Part shown: piece after piece, positions 27,997 to 35,777 of the stretch | Layout of the letters: every line of letters starts with the position of its first letter | Numbering within the stretch: the first letter of the stretch is position 1 | Origin: Cellvibrio sp. UBA7661 | GTDB taxonomy: Bacteria; Pseudomonadota; Gammaproteobacteria; Pseudomonadales; Cellvibrionaceae | Reading direction: 5' to 3' | DNA: 64,000 nt | Assembly (NCBI GenBank): GCA_002483365.1 | Contig: DLHT01000017.1 | Coordinates: forward strand, 229,647-293,646 | Translations under genes and position numbers: made by a program | The notes under the pieces: generated by a model | Told to the model about the DNA's origin: nothing | The model's database searches: none | What the model saw: the letters and a program-made list of their open reading frames with translations, nothing else

Positions 27997-28692
27997 TTAA
28001 TTTTTACCGCAAGCGCGATTTGCTGGTACGGCTATGTCCATGAGTTTTGGATTGGGCAATTTCAGGTTGTTCATTAGCTCTACGTAAGCCGCGACATCTT
28101 TTACTTGCAAACGCGGGTTATAGTTTTTTTCTTCGCCAAGGGTACTGCGCGTCCAGCCTTTGTAATCGTGGCCGGGATAAACCCAGGTGGTTGCAGGCAA
28201 GGTTAATAATTTGCCAAAAATACTGTCGTATTGATCGCGCGCATTACCGTTTTGGAAATCGGTGCGGCCGGTGCCGCGAATTAATAAAGTATCGCCAGTA
28301 AATAAATACTGCTCGTCGCCATCAATTAAATGATAAGTATAGGAGTCATCGGTGTGACCGGGGGTGTGAATCGCAGTGAGCGTTAATTCGCCTACCTGAA
28401 TTTTTTCACCATCGCGCAATGCGTGGGAAACACAAGCGGAATTAGCTTCTTCGCCCAAAAGCGTGGTGCAGTCGGTTAAATCGCGCAGCGCACCGGCGGC
28501 GGTAATGTGGTCGGCGTGGGTGTGCGTATCCAGCGCATAGACCAGCGTTAAATCCAACTCTTGCAGCAATTGCAGGTATTTGGGCAGCTCGTCTTTTACC
28601 GTATCAATCAACGCCGCTTTGCGGGTTTTTTCGCAGGCGATGAGATAGGTGTAAGTGCTGGATTCGCGCTCAAAGAGTTGACGGAAAATCAT
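27997..28692 (-). CDS. Persulfide dioxygenase-like MBL-fold protein
   Basis: A 231-residue metallo-beta-lactamase-fold protein with the metal motif THTHADHITAAG (HxHxDH), IHTPGHTDDSY, FTGDTLLIRGTGRTDFQ and VYPGHDYKGW. The GRTDFQ and GHDYKGW stretches match ETHE1/Blh persulfide dioxygenases, which oxidise glutathione persulfide to sulfite using Fe(II). Its neighbours (rhodanese, TauE exporter, SQR) support this function over glyoxalase II. The product sulfite could leave through the adjacent TauE protein. Confidence 0.88.
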   Translation of the reverse strand: MIFRQLFERESSTYTYLIACEKTRKAALIDTVKDELPKYLQLLQELDLTLVYALDTHTHADHITAAGALRDLTDCTTLLGEEANSACVSHALRDGEKIQVGELTLTAIHTPGHTDDSYTYHLIDGDEQYLFTGDTLLIRGTGRTDFQNGNARDQYDSIFGKLLTLPATTWVYPGHDYKGWTRSTLGEEKNYNPRLQVKDVAAYVELMNNLKLPNPKLMDIAVPANRACGKN

Positions 28693-28708
28693 AAGTACCT
28701 CGCATTTT

Positions 28709-28746
28709 TTACCCCCTCCCGGCCTCCCCCTTGAAAAGGGGGAGGA
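28709..28746. repeat. GC-rich palindromic repeat, copy 2
   Basis: CCTCCCCCTT and AAGGGGGAGG form a perfect hairpin around GAA, preceded by CCCCCTCCC. Same unit as at 23656-23692. Together with copy 3 it makes an inverted pair between the TauE and persulfide dioxygenase genes. Confidence 0.7.
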
Positions 28747-28785
28747 GTTGACCTTCTCCCTCTATGAGGGGAGGAGCTTTTAATT

Positions 28786-28822
28786 CCCCCCCCCCTGCCA
28801 AGGGGGAGGTTAGGAGGGGGTA
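28786..28822. repeat. GC-rich palindromic repeat, copy 3 (inverted)
   Basis: A C-run followed by TGCCAAGGGGGAGG and TTAGGAGGGGG lies opposite in orientation to copy 2. Its edge supplies the last codons (Thr-Pro-Ser-stop) of the TauE gene at 28810, so the element sits exactly at the gene end. Confidence 0.65.
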
Positions 28823-29646
28823 AGTGCTGTTGAAAAAAACATTGCTCCTGCTGCGATTAACAAACCAATCGCAAATAATTTTTGTAACCACACGTTGGCA
28901 ATTTTGTGGCTGACGGCTTGGCCGATCATCATGCCCACCAAACCGCCAGCAGCGACCAGCAATAACCAATCCCAGTGTTGGTTTTCACTCAGCGCCACAT
29001 GGCTAATAAAACCCGAGCTGCTAATCAGCGCGATAATAAACAGCGATGTGCTCACCGCCTGCGCCATGCTCACCGCGCTTAAGGCCAACAGCAGCGGCAC
29101 AATTAAAAAACCGCCGCCTACACCAAACAAACCCGATAACAGCCCAACCACTAAACCGCCAATTAATAAACCTGTTACGCAGCGCGGGCGCAGTTCAAAT
29201 TGGCCGGTGGGATTCAAATTGCATAAATGATCGGGGCTGGGTGTTGCAGCAAAATTACCGGCGCGCACTACACTCGCAGCCTGCGGATTGTTACGTGCGC
29301 TCATCCACATGCGCAGGGCGATAATGGCGGCGAGCAGACTAAAACCACTGACTAACCATAGCTCATCCAGCTGCATACCCAACCATTTACCCAGTGGTGC
29401 GGTAAGCGCGCCGCTCAAGGCCAGAATCAAACCCGGCTTCCACAAGAGCGGCACTTGTTTGCGCGAGACACTATTGCGCAAGCTGGCGTAAATGGTGGTG
29501 GCGGCAACTGCACCCAAGGAGATGCCTGTAGCATCTGCCATAGACATACCGCCGAGTAGTAATAACAACGGCACCGCAAACACCGAGCCGCCAGCGCCGG
29601 TCAGGCCAAGGATTAACCCAATAAATAAACCAATCAGCAGCAACAC
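28810..29646 (-). CDS. TauE/SafE-family sulfite exporter
   Basis: A 278-residue integral membrane protein with about eight hydrophobic segments and the duplicated TauE motifs GLTGAGGSVFAVPLLLLLGG and GLFGVGGGFLIVPLLLALS. Family members export sulfite, sulfoacetate or related organosulfur anions. Placed between the persulfide dioxygenase and rhodanese genes, it would plausibly remove sulfite produced by sulfide oxidation. Its C-terminal codons run into a GC-rich REP-like repeat. Confidence 0.88.
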   Translation of the reverse strand: MLLLIGLFIGLILGLTGAGGSVFAVPLLLLLGGMSMADATGISLGAVAATTIYASLRNSVSRKQVPLLWKPGLILALSGALTAPLGKWLGMQLDELWLVSGFSLLAAIIALRMWMSARNNPQAASVVRAGNFAATPSPDHLCNLNPTGQFELRPRCVTGLLIGGLVVGLLSGLFGVGGGFLIVPLLLALSAVSMAQAVSTSLFIIALISSSGFISHVALSENQHWDWLLLVAAGGLVGMMIGQAVSHKIANVWLQKLFAIGLLIAAGAMFFSTALTPS

Positions 29647-29700
29647 GTTTTATTCCTCAGGTGAGGTGATCAACAGCTCGCGCTATTTGTTCCAAGGTTG

Positions 29701-30231
29701 CTATTTATTCCAGGGTGCCTTGGCAATCAGCATACCCATGGGGCAAATGTCGGTGACACCGGCAAAAACCAGTCCTGCGCCCACAAAGGCGGATAAACCG
29801 TAAAACGCCGGGTTAAACCAGGTGCCTAATACCGCGCCGGTAATCACCAACAAACCGGCGACAATGCGCACCTGACGTTCCAGCGGAATTACTTTTTTGC
29901 CAGTGGCCGCAAGCGGAATGTTGGATTGTTTAACTGCGTTCATGCCGCCTTCAATGACTACTAGCTCGGCATTAACTTGGCCTTTAAGTTGATCGGCCGC
30001 CATTTCGGCGCGCTTGCCGCCTTGGCAGAGCAAATACACCGCACTGCCATTTTTGCCGCTCTTGGCGATTTCTTCCTGCAAGCGCGCAGGGGTTAATTCA
30101 TGCAGCGGGATGTGCAAACAATCGGGCAGGCCAGCAGCTTTTACTTCGGCAGCGGTACGCACATCCAGAATGCACATGTCGGCACTCTTGTTGGCCATTA
30201 AATCAACGGGGTGGATACGTTTGTGGCTCAT
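29701..30231 (-). CDS. Rhodanese domain fused to a DUF2892 membrane domain
   Basis: A 176-residue protein. The N-terminal rhodanese domain (about 1-110) carries the catalytic cysteine in YLLCQGGKRAEMAA, typical of single-domain sulfurtransferases. The C-terminal part (about 120-176) has two hydrophobic segments of the DUF2892 type (VRIVAGLLVITGAVLG, GAGLVFAGVTDICPMG). The fusion probably faces sulfur transfer to the membrane, moving sulfane sulfur between SQR product, thiols and the dioxygenase. It is second in the leftward sulfur operon. Confidence 0.88.
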   Translation of the reverse strand: MSHKRIHPVDLMANKSADMCILDVRTAAEVKAAGLPDCLHIPLHELTPARLQEEIAKSGKNGSAVYLLCQGGKRAEMAADQLKGQVNAELVVIEGGMNAVKQSNIPLAATGKKVIPLERQVRIVAGLLVITGAVLGTWFNPAFYGLSAFVGAGLVFAGVTDICPMGMLIAKAPWNK

Positions 30232-30284
30232 GGTGTTACCTCGTAAATTGAAATCAGGAAATGCTCTGGAAACTCAGGCCTGTC

Positions 30285-30641
30285 CTAGCTCGGTGGACAG
30301 TAAATGGATTGCAGTACGGCGATAATTTTTTGCGCTTCATCGCCCTGCAATGTGTAGTAGACCGTCTGCGCTTCTTTGCGCGTGGCGACTAATCCGGCTT
30401 CGCGCAAGCTGGCCAAATGCTGCGACAGGGCAGATTGGCTCAGCGGTACCTTTTCATTTAATTCCCCTACGGACATCTCGCCGCCCATCAGGGTACAGAG
30501 AATCATCAAGCGGTTTTCGTTCGCCAATGCCTTGAGCAGTGCGGCGGCATCCTGTGCATGTTGTTGCATGTCATCCAGACCGGCGTCTTTAGGGGCGGCC
30601 ATATTCATTTTGCAATCTACCTTTTGTGGGTTTGATTTCAT
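30285..30641 (-). CDS. ArsR-family regulator, BigR/SqrR-like
   Basis: A 118-residue winged-helix repressor with the core LLKALANENRLMILC, the recognition helix QSALSQHLASLREAGLV, and the wing KEAQTVYYTL. Cysteines at C49 and C115 occupy positions like the redox pair of SqrR/BigR, which sense persulfides by forming a tetrasulfide bridge; a third cysteine is at C10. ATG 30641 lacks a ribosome site, and ATG 30608 (MNMAAPK) has AAGGT upstream and may be the true start. It heads the leftward sulfur operon and is divergent from the SQR gene. Confidence 0.85.
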   Translation of the reverse strand: MKSNPQKVDCKMNMAAPKDAGLDDMQQHAQDAAALLKALANENRLMILCTLMGGEMSVGELNEKVPLSQSALSQHLASLREAGLVATRKEAQTVYYTLQGDEAQKIIAVLQSIYCPPS

Positions 30642-30700
30642 TATATTAGATAAATATAAATTAGCAACTTCTAAATTAGTGATCTATTATGTAACTCAAG
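30642..30700. promoter_or_regulatory. Divergent AT-rich promoter/operator between arsR and sqr
   Basis: This stretch contains TATAT and ATATA arms around TAGATAA, then AAATTAG and CTAAATT arms around CAACTT, in strikingly AT-rich DNA between the divergent ArsR-type and SQR genes. BigR-type regulators are known to bind AT-rich dyads in such positions. The exact binding site is inferred. Confidence 0.45.
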
Positions 30701-30771
30701 GGGCTCAGATTCCCGCAGTTGCCCCAAGGCCGTGAATATTGTCGCAATCTATTTTGCCAAAGAGGTGTGCT

Positions 30772-32064
30772 ATGGCTCATGTCGTATTTGTTGGAGCAGG
30801 TTTGGGGGGAATGGCGGGTGCGTATGAAATGCACGATGCCCTGGGTAAACATCACCAAGTCACCGTGGTCAATGAACGGGAAGACTTTCAGTTTGTCCCT
30901 TCAAACCCCTGGTTGGCGGTGGGTTGGCGCGAAGCGGAACAGATCAGCTTTCCGATTCGCCCTTATCTGGAAAAGAAAAACATCGCCTTTATCGCCCAGC
31001 GGGTGGATGAAATTAACCCAGTCGATAAATACCTCACCCTGAATGATGGTAAACGAGTGGATTACGACTATCTCGTTATCGCCACCGGCCCCAAGCTAGC
31101 CTTCGATGAAGTTCCCGGTGCTGGCCCTCATGGCGGTTTTACCCAGTCGGTTTGCACCTTGCCCCACGCCGAACATTCTTATGAAGACTATAAAAAGCTG
31201 GTTGATAACCCCGGCCCGGTGATTATTGGTGCTATGCCCGGTGCCAGTTGCTTTGGTCCCGCCTATGAATACGCGTTTATTTTGGATACCGCCCTCAGCC
31301 GCGCGGGAGTGCGCCACCGCGTACCCATCACCTTTGTGACCAGCGAGCCTTACATCGGCCATTTGGGCTTGGGCGGCGTGGGCGACTCCAAAGGCATGAT
31401 GGAATCTGAACTGCGCAAACGTTCCATCAATTGGATTACCAACGCCAAAACCACACGCATCGAAGCAGGAAAAATGTTTGTCGATGAAGTGGATGCACAA
31501 GGGCAGGTGATCAAACAGCACGAATTACCCTTTGTGCATTCGATGATGTTGCCCGCCTTTAAAGGTGTAGATGCAGTCGCGAAAGTGGAGGGTTTATGCA
31601 ATCCGCGCGGATTTGTATTAATCGATAAACATCAGCGCAGCACCAAATACCCCAGCATTTTTTCGGCCGGTGTATGCGTTGCCATTCCGCCGGTTGAACA
31701 AACGCCGGTGCCGACCGGCGCACCAAAAACCGGTTATATGATCGAATCCATGATGACCGCTCTGGTGCACAACATTGCGGCGGAATTAAAGGGTGAAGTT
31801 GCCGATTTTGAAGGTAGCTGGAGCGCATTTTGTCTTGCAGATATGGGTGATACCGGCGCAGCATTTATCGCCGTACCGCAAATGCCGCCGCGCAATATCA
31901 TGTGGTACAAGCAGGGTAAGTGGGCGCATCTTGGAAAAATCGCATTTGAAAAATATTTCATCGCCAAAATGAAAACCGGTGTGTCTGAGCCGTTTTATGA
32001 GAAGTGGTTGTTGGATGCCATTGGTTTGCGCCGGCTCGATAAAAAAATGCATCACTTTCATTAG
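30772..32064 (+). CDS. Sulfide:quinone oxidoreductase (FAD-dependent)
   Basis: Oxidises sulfide and passes electrons to membrane quinone, leaving sulfane sulfur or polysulfide. The 430-residue flavoprotein begins MAHVVFVGAGLGGMAGAYEM (dinucleotide fold) and contains three cysteines at C128 (SVCTLPH), C160 (GASCFGP) and C302 (GVCVAIPP), consistent with the redox cysteines of SQRs. The C-terminal part resembles membrane-associating SQR helices. The ATG at 30772 has AGAGG upstream; an in-frame TTG at 30739 has none. It is divergent from the BigR-like regulator gene. Confidence 0.9.
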   Translation: MAHVVFVGAGLGGMAGAYEMHDALGKHHQVTVVNEREDFQFVPSNPWLAVGWREAEQISFPIRPYLEKKNIAFIAQRVDEINPVDKYLTLNDGKRVDYDYLVIATGPKLAFDEVPGAGPHGGFTQSVCTLPHAEHSYEDYKKLVDNPGPVIIGAMPGASCFGPAYEYAFILDTALSRAGVRHRVPITFVTSEPYIGHLGLGGVGDSKGMMESELRKRSINWITNAKTTRIEAGKMFVDEVDAQGQVIKQHELPFVHSMMLPAFKGVDAVAKVEGLCNPRGFVLIDKHQRSTKYPSIFSAGVCVAIPPVEQTPVPTGAPKTGYMIESMMTALVHNIAAELKGEVADFEGSWSAFCLADMGDTGAAFIAVPQMPPRNIMWYKQGKWAHLGKIAFEKYFIAKMKTGVSEPFYEKWLLDAIGLRRLDKKMHHFH

Positions 32065-32076
32065 CTGTACACCGCG

Positions 32077-32108
32077 GCGCGACAGTTTGTCGCGCTGCTG
32101 TTTTATTT
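32077..32108 (+). terminator. Terminator after sqr
   Basis: GCGCGACA, GTT and TGTCGCGC form a perfect 8-bp stem, followed by TGCTGTTTTATTT. It lies 12 bp past the SQR stop and separates it from the cytochrome bd operon. Confidence 0.75.
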
Positions 32109-32112
32109 CAAA

Positions 32113-32126
32113 TTGATATATATCAA
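32113..32126. promoter_or_regulatory. FNR/Anr box upstream of the cyd operon
   Basis: TTGATATATATCAA is a perfect match to the FNR consensus TTGAT-N4-ATCAA, 67 bp before the cydP start. FNR-type regulation of cytochrome bd under low oxygen is established in Gammaproteobacteria. Whether it activates or represses here depends on the unmapped transcription start. Confidence 0.8.
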
Positions 32127-32193
32127 TTCGCGGACTTTTCTCTTGTAGCAATCTAGGCTTGATGGTGCTGTAGCAGCACGGAGATGGAGCCAA

Positions 32194-32424
32194 ATGTTGA
32201 AACGCTTACGAGAACAATTGCCGGAAGATTCGCTGTTTCGCAAACCGCTGGTATTTGAAATATCCCTGGTATTGGTTATCAAACTGGTACTCATTACGGT
32301 GTTATGGCATGTCGCCTTTAAACCGCTAAAACCCGCTGTTACTCCTGATATTCACCTCAAAATGGGCTTACCTGCCTCCCAAATAGACTTGCCTGCCAAC
32401 CCGCCAAAGGACGTCACACTATGA
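32194..32424 (+). CDS. cydP: Cytochrome bd small subunit CydP-like
   Basis: A 76-residue single-pass membrane protein (hydrophobic residues about 24-43) beginning MLKRLREQLPEDSLFRKPLVF, the pattern of the CydP family encoded upstream of cydAB in many Proteobacteria. It overlaps cydA by 4 bp (ATGA), so it is translationally coupled. It probably assists assembly or stability of the oxidase, but its mechanism is not well established. Confidence 0.82.
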   Translation: MLKRLREQLPEDSLFRKPLVFEISLVLVIKLVLITVLWHVAFKPLKPAVTPDIHLKMGLPASQIDLPANPPKDVTL

Positions 32425-33986
32425 ACGAACTTGCTGTGGATTTATCGCGCCTGCAATTTGCACTCACGGCGATGTACCACTTTATTTTTGTACCACTCAC
32501 GTTGGGTTTGAGTTTTATTCTCGCGATTATGGAATCCGTGTATGTCATGACCGGAAAAACCATTTACAAGGATATGACCAAATTCTGGGGGAAGTTATTC
32601 GGTATTAATTTCGCATTGGGCGTTACCACCGGTTTAACCATGGAATTCCAGTTTGGTACCAACTGGTCTTATTACTCTCATTATGTTGGCGATATTTTTG
32701 GTGCGCCGCTCGCGATTGAAGGCCTGATGGCATTTTTCCTTGAATCCACTTTTGTGGGCTTATTTTTCTTTGGTTGGGATCGGTTGACCAAAGTGCAACA
32801 TTTGGCGGTGACCTGGTTGGTAGCGCTCGGTAGTAATTTATCTGCGTTGTGGATTTTGATCGCCAATGGTTGGATGCAAAACCCGGTCGGTTCTGAATTT
32901 AATTACGAAACCATGCGCATGGAAGTCACCAATTTTGCCGAGGTAATTTTTAACCCGGTGGCACAAGTGAAATTTGTTCACACAGTATCGGCCGGTTATG
33001 TGACGGGTGCGATTTTTGTGTTGGCGATTTCTTCTTATTACTTACTTAAAAAACAAGATGTAGGGTTTGCCAAACGCTCCTTTGCAATCGCCTCGGCATT
33101 TGGTTTGGCATCGGTTATTTCTGTGATTATTCTCGGTGACGAAAGCGGTTATGAAGTGGGTGATGTGCAAAAAATGAAACTCGCTACTATTGAAGCTGAG
33201 TGGAAAACCCATCCCGCACCCGCTGCGTTTACCGTCGTAGGATTTCCTGATCAGGAAAAAGAAGAGACAACAAACGCAGTAAAAATTCCTTATGTGCTCG
33301 GGTTAATTGCAACGCGTTCCATTTCCGAACCCGTTTACGGCATTCAGGATTTACGTGAACATGCGCGTGAACGTATCGTCAACGGTATGCAGGCCTATGC
33401 GCTGCTCACCAAATTAAAAAGCGGGGAAGATACACCGGAAAATCGCGCTGCATTTGAACAAGTCAAAAATGATTTGGGTTACGGCCTGTTGCTCAAGCGC
33501 TACACCAATAAAGTAGTTGATGCGACGCCTGCGCAAATCGATCAGGCCGCGCGCGACACAGTACCCAAAGTCGCACCTATGTTCTGGGCATTTCGCATCA
33601 TGGTTGCCTGTGGTTTTGCGATGCTGTTGATTTTTGCTTATGCCTTTTGGTTGAGCACCAAACACCAACAAGAAAAACCGCGCTGGTTTTTAAAGCTCGC
33701 GCTTTTCTCATTACCACTGCCTTGGATTGCCTGCGAGACCGGTTGGTTTGTCGCGGAATATGGCCGTCAACCCTGGGCAATTGCGGAAATTTTGCCAACG
33801 CGCTTGGCCGCGTCCTCGCTGACAACAGATCAAGTATGGACATCGCTGATTGGCATTATTGTGTTCTACACAATTCTGTTGATTCTTGAAATGTATTTAA
33901 TGATTCGTTTCTCCAGACAAGGGCCAAGCTCCTTGCACACCGGCCGTTATGATCTGGAAAACACTGCAAAAACCGAGGTGGCATAA
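32421..33986 (+). CDS. cydA: Cytochrome bd ubiquinol oxidase subunit I
   Basis: Catalytic subunit of the bd-type quinol oxidase in the inner membrane, binding hemes b558, b595 and d. The 521-residue length and long loop between the sixth and seventh membrane segments indicate the long Q-loop type, as in E. coli. Visible motifs include the N-terminal heme-ligand region RLQFALTAMYHFIFVPLTLG, GVTTGLTMEFQFGTNW and GRQPWAIAEILPTRLA. It lies between cydP (4-bp overlap) and cydB, which starts right after its stop. Confidence 0.98.
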   Translation: MNELAVDLSRLQFALTAMYHFIFVPLTLGLSFILAIMESVYVMTGKTIYKDMTKFWGKLFGINFALGVTTGLTMEFQFGTNWSYYSHYVGDIFGAPLAIEGLMAFFLESTFVGLFFFGWDRLTKVQHLAVTWLVALGSNLSALWILIANGWMQNPVGSEFNYETMRMEVTNFAEVIFNPVAQVKFVHTVSAGYVTGAIFVLAISSYYLLKKQDVGFAKRSFAIASAFGLASVISVIILGDESGYEVGDVQKMKLATIEAEWKTHPAPAAFTVVGFPDQEKEETTNAVKIPYVLGLIATRSISEPVYGIQDLREHARERIVNGMQAYALLTKLKSGEDTPENRAAFEQVKNDLGYGLLLKRYTNKVVDATPAQIDQAARDTVPKVAPMFWAFRIMVACGFAMLLIFAYAFWLSTKHQQEKPRWFLKLALFSLPLPWIACETGWFVAEYGRQPWAIAEILPTRLAASSLTTDQVWTSLIGIIVFYTILLILEMYLMIRFSRQGPSSLHTGRYDLENTAKTEVA

Positions 33987-35120
33987 ATGGATTACGAAAC
34001 ATTACGGGTGATTTGGTGGGTACTCATCGGTGTGTTACTGATTGGTTTTGCAGTGACTGACGGGTTTGATTTGGGGGTAGGTGCGTTGCTGCGCATTATC
34101 GGCAAAACCGATGACGAACGGCGCGTGATGATCAACACCATTGGGCCTCACTGGGACGGTAATCAGGTGTGGTTTATTACGGCGGGCGGCGCGCTCTTTG
34201 CGGCTTGGCCGCTGATTTACGCCGCGTCATTTTCCGGATTTTATTTTGCGATGTTAATCGTGCTCGCCGCACTCTGGTTGCGCCCGGTTGGATTTGATTA
34301 TCGCAGCAAGTTGGAAAATCCGCGCTGGCGCAATGCCTGGGACTGGGCATTGTTTGTCGGTGGATTAGTTCCCTCACTGTTATTCGGCGTCGCCTTTGGC
34401 AATTTATTTTTGGGTGTGCCTTTTTCTTACGACGAAATGTTACGGCCGAGTTATGACGGCGGCTTGTTTGGTTTGTTGCGCCCCTTTGCACTGCTCGCCG
34501 GATTGGTGAGTGTAAGCATGTTGCTGATGCACGGCGCAAGCTGGCTGCAATTAAAGACCGACGGTTTTATTCGTGCGCGTGCCCAGCGTGTGGGTGTGGT
34601 GTTGGGTGTGGCAACAGCGGTGTTGTTTGGTTTGGCAGGAATTTGGGTGGCGCAATTAAATGGCTATCAATTGCTGGGCAGTATCGACACCAACGGGCCT
34701 TCCAACCCGCTTAATAAATCTGTTGAGTTGGTCGCCGGTGGCTGGGTGAAAAATTACAGCCTCTATAGCTGGATGCTCGCTGCACCTGCGCTGGGTTTGT
34801 TGGGGGCGTTGGCGTGTGCCTGGTTCAGCGCAAAGGCAAGGGCAGGTTGGGCATTTGTGTCATCGAGTCTGGCGATTGCCGGTGTGATTCTCACAGCAGG
34901 ATTTTCGATGTTCCCTTTCCTGATGCCGAGCAATGTGCAAATTAATTCATCGCTAACGTTATGGGATGCAACCTCCAGCCACACTACATTGATGATCATG
35001 TTTGTCGTGGCGTGCATATTTGTCCCGCTGATTTTGGCTTACACCCTTTGGGGTTACTGGGTGATGCGTGGCCGCTTGAATGAAAAAGCCATTGTCGCTA
35101 ACAGCCATCAACTGTATTGA
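33987..35120 (+). CDS. cydB: Cytochrome bd ubiquinol oxidase subunit II
   Basis: Membrane partner of CydA, with 377 residues and about eight to nine hydrophobic segments. Family signatures are VTDGFDLGVGALLRIIG near the N-terminus, IGPHWDGNQVWFITAGGALFAAWP, and the C-terminal SLTLWDATSSHTTL. It starts directly after the cydA stop and is followed by cydX, so expression is coupled. Confidence 0.98.
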   Translation: MDYETLRVIWWVLIGVLLIGFAVTDGFDLGVGALLRIIGKTDDERRVMINTIGPHWDGNQVWFITAGGALFAAWPLIYAASFSGFYFAMLIVLAALWLRPVGFDYRSKLENPRWRNAWDWALFVGGLVPSLLFGVAFGNLFLGVPFSYDEMLRPSYDGGLFGLLRPFALLAGLVSVSMLLMHGASWLQLKTDGFIRARAQRVGVVLGVATAVLFGLAGIWVAQLNGYQLLGSIDTNGPSNPLNKSVELVAGGWVKNYSLYSWMLAAPALGLLGALACAWFSAKARAGWAFVSSSLAIAGVILTAGFSMFPFLMPSNVQINSSLTLWDATSSHTTLMIMFVVACIFVPLILAYTLWGYWVMRGRLNEKAIVANSHQLY

Positions 35121-35164
35121 TCCCGATTATTTATTGATCCCGGCTATTTTTATTGAGGAGAACA

Positions 35165-35308
35165 ATGATGTGGTATTTCACCTGGATTCTCGGCGTATTG
35201 CTCGCTTGTTCGTTCGGCATCATCAATGCCATGTGGTTGGAAAACACCATGAGTGATGCCCAAGCGGTCGATGATTCTGCCGCTAGTGACAACGCTGCTA
35301 ATGAGTAA
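35165..35308 (+). CDS. cydX: Cytochrome bd small subunit CydX
   Basis: A 47-residue protein starting MMWYFTWILGVLLACSFGII, with one membrane helix and the conserved MWLE stretch of CydX. It has an AGGAG ribosome site 4-8 bp upstream. Its stop overlaps the start of the next gene in ATGAGTAA. CydX is required for stable, active CydAB in E. coli. It is too short for most default gene-calling cut-offs. Confidence 0.9.
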   Translation: MMWYFTWILGVLLACSFGIINAMWLENTMSDAQAVDDSAASDNAANE

Positions 35309-35636
35309 ACCTGCGATGGGCAATTCTCCTTCAGCGCAAAAAAACAAACCGGCAACCGAGCCGGTGGAAAAGCCCGCGCCTCTGGATGGAGGGCGGGTGT
35401 TGGTATTTTGCCTCTCGCTAATGGTGATGGTACTCATCACCGCTTGGCCGCATTTTTTGGGCAGCACGCCCGACACCATGGATCACAACGCTGCAATGGT
35501 GCTCATGTTCGGCATGAGCTGCGGTTTTGTGTACGGCATAGGCTTTACTCCTAAACTGCGCATATGGCGTTGGCTGTTTTCCGGTTGGAGTGCGGTTGTC
35601 TTTATGTGCGCCGGTGTGGCGATGGTAGTGACCTAG
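35301..35636 (+). CDS. YbgE-like cyd-operon membrane protein
   Basis: A 111-residue protein starting at the ATG that overlaps the cydX stop (ATGAGTAA). A longer in-frame reading from 35253 overlaps cydX and lacks a ribosome site. A hydrophilic N-terminus is followed by three hydrophobic segments (about residues 34-51, 63-80 and 91-110). The GFVYGIGFTPKLRIWRWLF stretch matches the conserved YbgE pattern. It belongs to the cydPABX operon and is presumed to be an accessory protein. Confidence 0.75.
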   Translation: MSKPAMGNSPSAQKNKPATEPVEKPAPLDGGRVLVFCLSLMVMVLITAWPHFLGSTPDTMDHNAAMVLMFGMSCGFVYGIGFTPKLRIWRWLFSGWSAVVFMCAGVAMVVT

Positions 35637-35777
35637 TGTTCCACACGCGTGTTTCTGAGTGGCCAGGGGCTGGGCAATCAGTCAGTGACAAATTTGAGGG
35701 TAATAAAGGGTAAACCACTGATCTGTAAATTGAATTGGCGCGTAAAGCGTTTTTCAATTCATACAAAGGTGGCTGTA

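Noticed and set aside
27997..28692. Glyoxalase II
   Set aside because: The fold is shared, but GRTDFQ, GHDYKGW and the sulfur-gene neighbours fit persulfide dioxygenase better.
23656..28822. CRISPR array
   Set aside because: The repeats are three scattered palindromes without regular spacers or cas genes.
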